This document shows, in pieces, positions 1-5,723 of a DNA stretch of 6,102 nucleotides. The notes below the pieces were generated by a model, which saw only the letters and a list, made by a program, of their open reading frames with translations, was not told the origin of the DNA and did no database searches. Origin of the DNA: an uncultured bacterium (GTDB taxonomy: Bacteria > Actinomycetota > Coriobacteriia > Coriobacteriales > Coriobacteriaceae); the NCBI GenBank assembly GCA_905215205.1, contig CAJMPK010000091.1, positions 1 to 6,102 on the forward strand, given 5' to 3'. Each line of letters begins with the position of its first letter. The first letter of the stretch is position 1. The translations under genes and the position numbers were made by a program.

Positions 1-198
1 TATCTCGGGCTGGACGCCGCCAACGTCTACGCAGTGGGAGACTACTACAACGACATCCCCATGCTGGAGCGCGTCGGTCACAGCTTTATCGTGAACAACG
101 CCGAGGAGCATATGAACGCGCACGCCAAGTGGCGCATTCCGAGCAACAACGACGGGGGCGTACTGACGCTCATCGACGCCATCTTGGCGGCTCGCTAG
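1..198 (+). CDS. HAD-superfamily hydrolase, Cof/IIB-type (C-terminal fragment)
   Basis: The reading frame is open from the window edge to a TAG stop and encodes the last 65 residues of a protein whose start lies outside. The fragment contains HAD motif IV as VGDYYNDIPML (residues 12-22), with the metal-binding acidic pair at D14 and D18. It ends in PSNNDGGVLTLIDAIL, which matches the usual C-terminus of Cof-type phosphatases (a xN-E/D-GV-x-x-x-I pattern). Family members are cytoplasmic Mg2+-dependent phosphatases acting on sugar phosphates, nucleotides or cofactor phosphates. The substrate cannot be told from this piece, because the nucleophile DxD motif and the cap domain are missing. The gene converges with polA; about 275 bp of hairpin-rich DNA separates the two stop codons. 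The superfamily call is firm, the subfamily call likely. Confidence 0.88.
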   Translation, partial: YLGLDAANVYAVGDYYNDIPMLERVGHSFIVNNAEEHMNAHAKWRIPSNNDGGVLTLIDAILAAR

Positions 199-208
199 CC
201 ATCCCTTC

Positions 209-337
209 GGGCCTGGCCGGGCGGCAGGGGTTAACTTTTCGCTCGGTCAGGTCCTGCGCAAGACGAAAGCCACATTAAGTGGCTTTCTTTGCGTGCGGAA
301 TCTACGAAAAGTTATCCCGTGCCGCCCGGCCAGGCCC
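209..337. repeat. 129-nt nested inverted repeat (MITE/REP-like or giant terminator)
   Basis: Two 33-nt arms, 209-241 and 305-337, are reverse complements at 31 of 33 positions; the only mismatches are 227/319 and 231/315. The outer 17-18 bp are very GC-rich (arm starts GGGCCTGGCCGGGCGGCA) and the inner part is AT-rich (TTAACTTTTCG before the loop). The enclosed 63 nt hold a second, almost concentric hairpin at 257-293, so the whole unit can fold as one long stem with an internal loop of 15 and 11 nt. It begins 10 nt after the HAD stop codon. There is no coding sequence inside and I see no clear target-site duplication (left flank CCCTTC, right flank TAGGTT). It may be a miniature inverted-repeat element, a REP-type doublet or an unusually large bidirectional terminator. 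The structure is seen directly; the function is inference. Confidence 0.8.
257..293 (+). terminator. inner hairpin, candidate intrinsic terminator for the HAD gene
   Basis: A perfect 9-bp stem, GAAAGCCAC (265-273) and GTGGCTTTC (279-287), encloses the loop ATTAA. A second 5-bp stem, CGCAA (257-261) with TTGCG (289-293), lies just outside. On the + strand the stem runs straight into TTTCTTT, a short imperfect U-tract, as expected for a Rho-independent terminator downstream of the HAD gene. The hairpin is embedded in the larger 209-337 inverted repeat, so the terminator role and the element are hard to separate. Confidence 0.5.
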
Positions 338-405
338 TAGGTTTACTTACCTGCCGCCTAGATGGCGTCTTGGCGTCTAGATACTTGGCTGAATAATTAC
401 GGTTG

Positions 406-437
406 AAGGGGGCTCCTTGTTGGCAAGGAGCCCCCTT
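406..437 (-). terminator. perfect 13-bp hairpin downstream of polA
   Basis: The arms 406-418 and 425-437 are perfect reverse complements (AAGGGGGCTCCTT and its partner) around a 6-nt loop. The hairpin starts about 35 nt past the polA stop codon, which is right for a polA terminator. Neither strand has a clean U-run: the polA direction continues CAACCGTAATTATT, while the + direction continues CTGGTTTTGGTT. It could therefore work in both directions, or serve mainly as a 3'-end stabilising stem. The hairpin is certain; the terminator role is likely. Confidence 0.65.
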
Positions 438-472
438 CTGGTTTTGGTTACTTTGGAGTTGTGGGTGTACCT

Positions 473-3223
473 TTACTTGGCGTCGGCCCAGGTTATGCCG
501 GTGCTGGCTTCGGCGATTAGGGGGACGTGGAGGTCTACTACGTGTTCCATGACGTCGCGGACCATGGTGGTTAGGCGCTCGACTTCGTCGATGGGGCACT
601 CAAAGTCCAGTTCGTCGTGCACTTGCAGGATCATGTGGGCGGCAAAGCCCTCTTCTTCCAGGCGGCGGCTTACGCGGGCCATCGCGATCTTGATGATGTC
701 GGCCGCGGTGCCCTGCATGGGATGGTTCATGGCCGTGCGCTCGCCAAAGCCGCGAAGTTGCGGATTTTTGGCCTTGAGCTCGGGAATATGGCGTCTGCGG
801 CCATACATGGTCTCGGCGTAGCCCGTCTGCTTGGCACGTGCTACCACGTTGTCGAGGAACGTACGCACGCCCGGGTAGGCCTCGTAGTAGCGGTCGATCA
901 TGTCGCGCGCCTCGGCCATCGAGATATGCAGCGACTGCGACAGGCCGTAGGCCTGCTGACCATACACGATGCCAAAGTTCACGGCCTTGGCGCGACTGCG
1001 CAGGTCGGGCGTTACCTCGGACACCGGCACACCGAACACGCGCGCCGCCGTCTCGGCATGGAAGTCCTCGCCCTCGTTAAAGGCGCGCACCAAGTGCTCG
1101 TCACCTGAGAGATGCGCCAGCAGACGCAGCTCGATCTGCGAGTAGTCCACCGCCAAAAAGACGCTTCCCTCGCCTGCCGAAAACGCCGTCTTAACGGTAC
1201 GACCCAGCTCCGAGCGCGTCGGGATGTTCTGCAGGTTCGGGTCGCTCGAGGACAGACGCCCCGTTGCCGTGATGGTCTGGTTGTACGTAGTGTGTACGCG
1301 ACCGTCACCACGGCGTAGCGGGCCCAGGGTGTCCAGATAGGTGGACTTGATCTTAGACTTCTCACGCCAGTCCAAGATCAGACGCACGATTTCGTGGTCA
1401 CGCGCAAGGTCGCTCAGCACCTTGGCGTTGGTCGAATAATAGCCGCGCTTAGTCTTCTTGAGGCCCTTGGTCGGAAGCCCCATCACATCAAAGAGCACAT
1501 GCGACAGCTGCATGGGACTGCCAATATTAAAGGTCTCGTCACCCGCCAGGTCGCGAATACTGCGCTCAACCTCGGTAATCTGGGTCGCCAGACCCTCGGA
1601 CAGACTGCGCAGGCGATCGGGGTCCACGAGCATGCCCGCGCGCTCCATCTTGGCAAGTACCGGAACGAGCGGCATCTCGATGCCATCGAACACGTTGGCG
1701 GCATTCTCACGGGCCATGCACTCGCGCAACGGTGCCACGAGCGCCAGCGTCAGAGCCGCAGTACGGGCGGCAGGCGCCGGAGCGTCCTCACCAGCACCCT
1801 CTGCGCCGCGCGCCGCAGGCAGCGCCATCTGCAGATACGTATCGGCCAGATATGTCTCGTCAAACTCGGAGCGATCGGAATCCAGCAAATAGGCAGCGAC
1901 CACGGTATCGAAGATACGCGTGGAATCGGTAGCGAGCGGATCCATGAGCTCGAGTTCAGAAGAATCGATGGGCGAAAGCTCGTGCAACAACGCCTTCATA
2001 TCCGGGCTCGCCACGCGGCCCTCCACAAACAGGCGCGCAAGCACGCCGGCAATCACGCCGTGGGCGAAGTTGAAGCCATCGACTACGGCAGTGGAGGCGC
2101 CGTCGCCCTCCTCGAGCGCGAACAGGCCCTTGGACGTCGCCAACCACAGCGTGCGCGTCAGTCCAAAGAGCGCGCCCTCTTCCTTGTCGTCGTCCACCAC
2201 GGCGGCGACCCACTCGCCGGCATCAATCGCGCGGGAAACCTCAGCCGCAACGGCACCAAGCGCGTCGGCATCGCCGGCGGCTGCGCGAACCATCGCAGGT
2301 ATCTCAAACACACTGGAGGCAGCAGCAGCCCCGCCCTCGCCGCCGATCAGCGCCAAGAAACGGTTCTGCATGGCGGTGATACCAAGCGTGCCCAGCGCCG
2401 CGGACACTTCGTCGGCAGAAAACGCCGGGAAGGACGTTTCGTCAAAGTCGAGCTCGACGGGCGCATCGGTGCGAATGGTTGCGACCTTGCGGCTCAGCAG
2501 CGCATCGTCGATGTGCGCACGCAGGTTCTCGCCCATCTTGCCCTTGACCTCGTCGGCATGCGCGATGACCTCGTCCAAGCTGCCGTACTGTGCGATGAGC
2601 GCGCTCGCCTTTTTGGGGCCGATGCCCGGTACGCCGGGAATGTTGTCCGACGTATCGCCCTTTAGACCGTAAAAATCGGGCACGAGCGCCGGCGTAATGC
2701 CGTGATACAGGTCGTCCACGCTCTCGGGCGTCATGATCGCCACGTCGGACAGGCCCTTGCGGGTCGAGACCACGTTGACGTGCTCGGTCACGAGCTGATA
2801 CATATCGCGGTCGCCGGTCACCAGCAGCATGTCGCAGCCGGCCTCTTCACCCAGGCGCGCCATGGTTCCCAGGATATCGTCGCCTTCCCAGCCCTCGGAC
2901 TGCAGAATCGGCACGTTGAGCGCGGTGAGCAGCTCCTTGATCATCGGAAACTGCGCATGCAGATCGGGGTCCATGGGCGGGCGTTGCGCCTTATACTGCG
3001 GCAGCATCTCCATGCGCACGCGCGGTTTGCCCTTATCAAACGCCACGACCACACCGTCGGGGTTAAAGGCATCGATCATCTTGAGAAACATGTTCAGAAA
3101 GCCGAAGATCGCGTTGGTGGGGCGCCCGTCCGGCGCATTCATGGTGGGCGGCACGGCGTGGAAGGCGCGGTGCATGAGCGAGTTGCCGTCGATAACGGCA
3201 AAGGTGCGGCGCTTGTCAGACAT
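473..3223 (-). CDS. polA: DNA polymerase I
   Basis: This 916-residue protein has the usual PolA length. It fills gaps and removes RNA primers during lagging-strand maturation and repair. The 5' nuclease domain (about 5-295) keeps its acidic residues: D12 (VIDGNSLMHRAFHA), D63, E113/D115/D116 (EGWEGDDI), D138/D140 (TGDRD) and D190/D193, followed by the helix-hairpin-helix GVPGIGPKK. The central 3'-5' exonuclease-like domain (about 305-500) has lost the catalytic acids. The polymerase domain (about 515-916) has TGRLSSSDPNLQNIP (654-668), motif A VDYSQIELR (D693), the O-helix with R742, K746, F750 and Y754, and motif C VHDE (H869, D870, E871). F750 corresponds to the position of E. coli F762. 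I chose ATG 3223 because GAGGT sits 7 nt upstream and the protein then begins MSDKRRTFAVIDGN; an in-frame ATG at 3262 would add 13 atypical residues. Divergent from apeA. Confidence 0.97.
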   Translation of the reverse strand: MSDKRRTFAVIDGNSLMHRAFHAVPPTMNAPDGRPTNAIFGFLNMFLKMIDAFNPDGVVVAFDKGKPRVRMEMLPQYKAQRPPMDPDLHAQFPMIKELLTALNVPILQSEGWEGDDILGTMARLGEEAGCDMLLVTGDRDMYQLVTEHVNVVSTRKGLSDVAIMTPESVDDLYHGITPALVPDFYGLKGDTSDNIPGVPGIGPKKASALIAQYGSLDEVIAHADEVKGKMGENLRAHIDDALLSRKVATIRTDAPVELDFDETSFPAFSADEVSAALGTLGITAMQNRFLALIGGEGGAAAASSVFEIPAMVRAAAGDADALGAVAAEVSRAIDAGEWVAAVVDDDKEEGALFGLTRTLWLATSKGLFALEEGDGASTAVVDGFNFAHGVIAGVLARLFVEGRVASPDMKALLHELSPIDSSELELMDPLATDSTRIFDTVVAAYLLDSDRSEFDETYLADTYLQMALPAARGAEGAGEDAPAPAARTAALTLALVAPLRECMARENAANVFDGIEMPLVPVLAKMERAGMLVDPDRLRSLSEGLATQITEVERSIRDLAGDETFNIGSPMQLSHVLFDVMGLPTKGLKKTKRGYYSTNAKVLSDLARDHEIVRLILDWREKSKIKSTYLDTLGPLRRGDGRVHTTYNQTITATGRLSSSDPNLQNIPTRSELGRTVKTAFSAGEGSVFLAVDYSQIELRLLAHLSGDEHLVRAFNEGEDFHAETAARVFGVPVSEVTPDLRSRAKAVNFGIVYGQQAYGLSQSLHISMAEARDMIDRYYEAYPGVRTFLDNVVARAKQTGYAETMYGRRRHIPELKAKNPQLRGFGERTAMNHPMQGTAADIIKIAMARVSRRLEEEGFAAHMILQVHDELDFECPIDEVERLTTMVRDVMEHVVDLHVPLIAEASTGITWADAK

Positions 3224-3230
3224 ATTGAAT

Positions 3231-3236
3231 ACCTCG
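3231..3236 (-). promoter_or_regulatory. polA ribosome binding site
   Basis: On the - strand CGAGGT ends 7 nt before ATG 3223. This favours that start over the in-frame ATG at 3262, whose extra 13 codons do not look like PolA sequence. Confidence 0.7.
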
Positions 3237-3265
3237 CTTTGGGCTGGGCACGGTTTGCTCACACC

Positions 3266-3271
3266 AGTTTA
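3266..3271 (-). promoter_or_regulatory. candidate polA -10 element
   Basis: On the - strand TAAACT, in the context GTGTAAACTGG, lies about 43 nt upstream of the polA start and matches 4 of 6 bases of TATAAT. It stands out as AT-rich within a very GC-rich stretch. No good -35 box is visible at 16-19 nt upstream. The call is weak and based on position and composition only. Confidence 0.3.
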
Positions 3272-3317
3272 CACGCTCCCCGCCCCGCGGCCACCGCACA
3301 TCAGGCTTCCCTGCCGC

Positions 3318-3329
3318 CGCGGGCCCGCG
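3318..3329. repeat. 12-bp perfect GC palindrome in the polA-apeA divergent region
   Basis: CGCGGGCCCGCG is a perfect 12-bp palindrome ending 5 nt before the candidate apeA -10 hexamer (3335), so it lies in the spacer of the apeA promoter. It could be a protein-binding operator, but self-complementary GC runs also arise by chance in DNA this GC-rich. Confidence 0.35.
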
Positions 3330-3331
3330 CG

Positions 3332-3340
3332 TGATACGAT
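3332..3340 (+). promoter_or_regulatory. candidate extended -10 promoter for apeA
   Basis: TGATACGAT has the extended -10 form TGn plus TACGAT, a hexamer with the TAnnnT pattern common in actinobacterial promoters. It lies about 50 nt upstream of the apeA start, leaving a short leader that contains the ribosome binding site. The -35 region (around 3312-3317, TGCCGC) is poor, as is often tolerated with an extended -10. Confidence 0.45.
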
Positions 3341-3374
3341 GGCTCACGGTACATCAACCAGCACGATCGATCCG

Positions 3375-3381
3375 AAAGGAG
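3375..3381 (+). promoter_or_regulatory. apeA ribosome binding site
   Basis: AAAGGAG, a near-ideal Shine-Dalgarno sequence, ends 8 nt before ATG 3390. It fixes the apeA start, although the frame stays open far upstream (to 2829) through antisense polA sequence. Confidence 0.85.
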
Positions 3382-3389
3382 CCTGCGTC

Positions 3390-4787
3390 ATGGAGCGTCC
3401 CTGCGCATGGAAAAAGTACACGCCACAGCAAGTCGAGGAACTCGAGGAGCTTTGCCGCGGCTATAAGCAGTTTTTGAGCGAGAATAAGACCGAGCGCCTG
3501 TGCGTCAAGACCGGCATCAAGATGGCCGAGGAGGCGGGCTACGTCGACTTGGAGACCGTGATTGCCGAGGGCCGCACGCTCAAGGCCGGCGACAAGGTGT
3601 ACGCCGCCAATCACGGCAAAGACCTCATGCTCGTCAACCTGGGCACCGCCCCGCTCGAGCAGGGCTTTAACATCCTGGGTGCTCACGTGGACTCGCCGCG
3701 CCTGGACCTTAAGCAGAATCCCGCCTTCGAGGCCGGCGACATGGCCTACCTCGACACGCACTACTACGGCGGCGTCAAGAGCTACCACTGGGTGGCCTCC
3801 CCGCTTGCACTCGTGGGCGTCATCTGCAAAAAGGACGGCACCACCGTCGACATCAACATCGGCGACAAGGCAGACGATCCGGTCTTTACCATCTCCGACC
3901 TGCTGATCCACCTCTCGAGCGAGCAGATGTCCAAGCCCGCCAAGGACGCCGTCGACGCCGAGATCCTCGACGTGATCGTGGGCGGCCGTCCCGTCAAGTT
4001 TGACGAGGACGACAAGGACGCTCCCAAGGAGCCCGTCAAGCAGATGTTCCTGGACATCCTCAAGGAGCAGTACGGCGTCGAGGAGGAGGACTTCCTCTCC
4101 GCCGAGATCGAGGTCGTGCCCGCCGGTCCCGCCCGCGACATGGGCCTCGACCGCTCCATGATTTTGGGCTATGGCCACGACGATCGTGTCTGTGCCTATC
4201 CGTCCATGCTCGCCCAGATCGACGTCGCCAACGTGGAGCGCACGAGCATCACGCTCATCGTCGATAAGGAGGAGATCGGCTCCGTGGGTGCCACCGGTAT
4301 GACGAGCCGCTTCTTCGAGAACACCGTCGCCGAGATCATGACGCTCGCCGGCGAGGATAGCCCGCTGGCCCTGCGCCGCGCGCTCGCCCGCAGCCGCATG
4401 CTCTCCTCTGACGTGTCTGCCGGCTTTGACCCGGGCTATGCCGGCAAGTTCGAGACCAAGAATGCCGCCTTTATGGGTCGTGGCCTGTGCTTTAACAAGT
4501 ACACGGGCAGCCGCGGCAAGGGCGGTTCCAACGACGCCGATGCCGAGTATGTGGCCCTCATCCGCGACATCATGGACGAGGCGGGCGTGGACTTCCAGAC
4601 CTGCGAGCTCGGTCGCGTCAACGCAGGCGGCGGCGGCACCATCGCCTACATCATGGCCAAGTACGGTATGAACGTCATCGACTCCGGCGTTGCCGTCCTG
4701 TCCATGCACGCCCTGTGGGAGGTCGCCAACAAGGCCGATATCTACGAGGCCTACCGCGGCTACAAGGCCTTCCTCGAGCGCGCCTAA
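3390..4787 (+). CDS. apeA: M18 family zinc aminopeptidase (aminopeptidase 1)
   Basis: The 465-residue protein fits the usual length of the ApeA branch of peptidase family M18 (aspartyl aminopeptidase/yeast aminopeptidase I type). These are cytoplasmic, multimeric, two-metal exopeptidases that release N-terminal amino acids, often acidic ones, from peptides. The expected metal and catalytic segments are present in order: GAHVDSPRLDLKQNP with H99 and D101, YGGVKSYHWVASPLALVG (126-143), YGHDDRVCAYPS with D264/D265, VDKEEIGSVGATG with E294/E295, SSDVSAGFDPGY with D341, and SMHALWE with H440. The segments NKYTGSRGKGGSNDADAEY and GRVNAGGGGTIAYIMAKYG are also typical of the family. There is no signal peptide or membrane segment. 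The start is set by a strong ribosome binding site. It is transcribed away from polA and lies 103 bp upstream of yaaA. The family call is firm; substrate preference and the apeA symbol are inferred from family resemblance. Confidence 0.93.
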   Translation: MERPCAWKKYTPQQVEELEELCRGYKQFLSENKTERLCVKTGIKMAEEAGYVDLETVIAEGRTLKAGDKVYAANHGKDLMLVNLGTAPLEQGFNILGAHVDSPRLDLKQNPAFEAGDMAYLDTHYYGGVKSYHWVASPLALVGVICKKDGTTVDINIGDKADDPVFTISDLLIHLSSEQMSKPAKDAVDAEILDVIVGGRPVKFDEDDKDAPKEPVKQMFLDILKEQYGVEEEDFLSAEIEVVPAGPARDMGLDRSMILGYGHDDRVCAYPSMLAQIDVANVERTSITLIVDKEEIGSVGATGMTSRFFENTVAEIMTLAGEDSPLALRRALARSRMLSSDVSAGFDPGYAGKFETKNAAFMGRGLCFNKYTGSRGKGGSNDADAEYVALIRDIMDEAGVDFQTCELGRVNAGGGGTIAYIMAKYGMNVIDSGVAVLSMHALWEVANKADIYEAYRGYKAFLERA

Positions 4788-4802
4788 CCAACCCTTCATC
4801 AG

Positions 4803-4865
4803 TTGCGGTGAAATACGGACTAAACTGGCCCATAAACGACCAAAACAGACCGTATTCCACCGCAA
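4803..4865. repeat. 16-bp inverted repeat with 31-nt loop between apeA and yaaA
   Basis: The arms 4803-4818 (TTGCGGTGAAATACGG) and 4850-4865 are reverse complements at 15 of 16 positions; the only mismatch is 4811/4857. The A-rich 31-nt loop has a short additional pairing (TGG 4826-4828 with CCA 4840-4842). The structure starts 15 nt after the apeA stop, and its right arm runs into ATTTCTTTATT, giving a T-rich tail 25 nt before the yaaA start. It could be the apeA terminator, an attenuator or processing stem between the two genes, an operator pair for a dimeric regulator of yaaA, or a small dispersed repeat. The repeat itself is certain. Confidence 0.75.
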
Positions 4866-4879
4866 TTTCTTTATTGGCA

Positions 4880-4885
4880 GAGGAG
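4880..4885 (+). promoter_or_regulatory. yaaA ribosome binding site
   Basis: GAGGAG within AGAGGAGAG ends 5 nt before ATG 4891. It selects this start, which also gives the family N-terminus MLQVIVSPAK, over in-frame upstream ATGs that lie inside apeA. Confidence 0.8.
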
Positions 4886-4890
4886 AGTCC

Positions 4891-5700
4891 ATGCTGCAGG
4901 TCATCGTTTCGCCCGCCAAGCAAATGCGCGCGGCACAAGATGCTTTTGAAGTTCAGGGGATTCCGCCCTTTGCGCGCGAGACCGCCCAGCTGCACCATGC
5001 GCTCTTGGACATCGAACGAACCGAAGGCGACAGCGGCCTACAAGCTCTGTGGAACGTCAGCAACAAGCTGCTGGGCCCTTGTCTCGACATTTTGCATGAG
5101 TTCGAGCCCATCTTGGGAAACGGCGATCTTGCCGATTCCGGTATCGCGCGCCGCATCTCCCCTGCCATCATGTCCTATCACGGCATTCAGTACCAGAGCA
5201 TGGCACCCGAGGTAATGGATGCCGAACAGCTCGCCTGGCTGCAAAGCCACCTGTGGATCCTCTCCGGCCTCTACGGGTGCGTTCGTCCCTTTCATGCCGT
5301 CGAACCGTATCGGCTGGAGATGGGCGCGAAGCTCGCCGTTGACGATGCCCGAGACCTCTACGCGTTTTGGGGTGACAAGCTCGCGCGGGCTACCGCCCCG
5401 GCAGGCTCAAACACCACGATCGTCAACCTCGCCAGCGTAGAGTATGCCAAAGCCGTTCTGCCCCACCTCGCGGACGACGCCACGGCCGTCACATGCCTCT
5501 TTGGCGAGGGTATCCGCAACGGGAAGCCCATCCAACGGTCGACCGCCAGCAAAAAGGCGCGCGGCTCCATGGTGCGGTGGATGGCAGAAAACAAGCTCGA
5601 GGATGCAAGCGAACTTACCGCATTCAACATCGGCTATCGGCACATCCCCGAGCTTTCAGACAAAAACACCCTGGTTTTCATGAACGCGCAGGCACAATAA
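4891..5700 (+). CDS. yaaA: peroxide stress protein YaaA (DUF328/UPF0246 family)
   Basis: The 269-residue protein resembles E. coli YaaA (258 residues) along its whole length. Family landmarks are the N-terminal SPAK (residues 7-10), LWILSGLYGCVRP (121-133), EPYRLEMG (138-145), LYAFWGD (156-162), VNLASVEY (178-185) and the basic segment KKARGSMVRWM (221-231). In E. coli, YaaA lowers intracellular free iron and so limits Fenton damage during hydrogen peroxide stress; the fold is described as a DNA-binding one, but the exact biochemical activity is not settled. It is predicted cytoplasmic, with no signal peptide or membrane helix. It follows apeA on the same strand, with an inverted repeat in between that may uncouple or regulate it. 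I see no recognisable OxyR or PerR site. It ends 23 bp before the stop of a convergent - strand gene. Family assignment is firm; the stress role here is inferred from E. coli. Confidence 0.92.
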   Translation: MLQVIVSPAKQMRAAQDAFEVQGIPPFARETAQLHHALLDIERTEGDSGLQALWNVSNKLLGPCLDILHEFEPILGNGDLADSGIARRISPAIMSYHGIQYQSMAPEVMDAEQLAWLQSHLWILSGLYGCVRPFHAVEPYRLEMGAKLAVDDARDLYAFWGDKLARATAPAGSNTTIVNLASVEYAKAVLPHLADDATAVTCLFGEGIRNGKPIQRSTASKKARGSMVRWMAENKLEDASELTAFNIGYRHIPELSDKNTLVFMNAQAQ

Positions 5701-5723
5701 GCCCGCCGTTTCCAAACACCCCA

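Noticed and set aside
209..337. A CRISPR-like or riboswitch reading of the structured region
   Set aside because: There is a single inverted pair, not regularly spaced direct repeats, and it lies downstream of both flanking genes, so a riboswitch position does not fit.
358..484. Short direct repeats: CTAGAT (358 and 377), GGCGTCT (364 and 372) and CTTGGCGTC (369 and in the polA 3' end at 476)
   Set aside because: The units are only 6-9 bp, irregularly spaced and could arise by chance or a tiny local duplication; there is no array structure.
312..599. A 95-codon - strand open frame overlapping the 3' end of polA and the hairpin region
   Set aside because: It is out of frame with polA, extremely Arg/Pro/His-rich and runs through the hairpin at 406-437, so it is not credible as a gene.
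1394..2665. A 423-codon + strand open frame inside polA
   Set aside because: It is antisense to PolA, Arg/His/Gly-rich and has no recognisable domain; it follows from the third-position GC bias of polA.
3224..3262. Longer PolA start at ATG 3262 adding 13 residues
   Set aside because: The added residues (MSKPCPAQSEVFN) do not look like PolA, and a good ribosome binding site lies directly before the ATG at 3223.
3354..4919. A 521-codon open frame on the - strand covering the whole of apeA
   Set aside because: It is fully antisense to a gene with all M18 motifs, its translation is a low-complexity mix of V, H, A, L, G and D typical of shadows in GC-rich DNA, and it matches no recognisable family.
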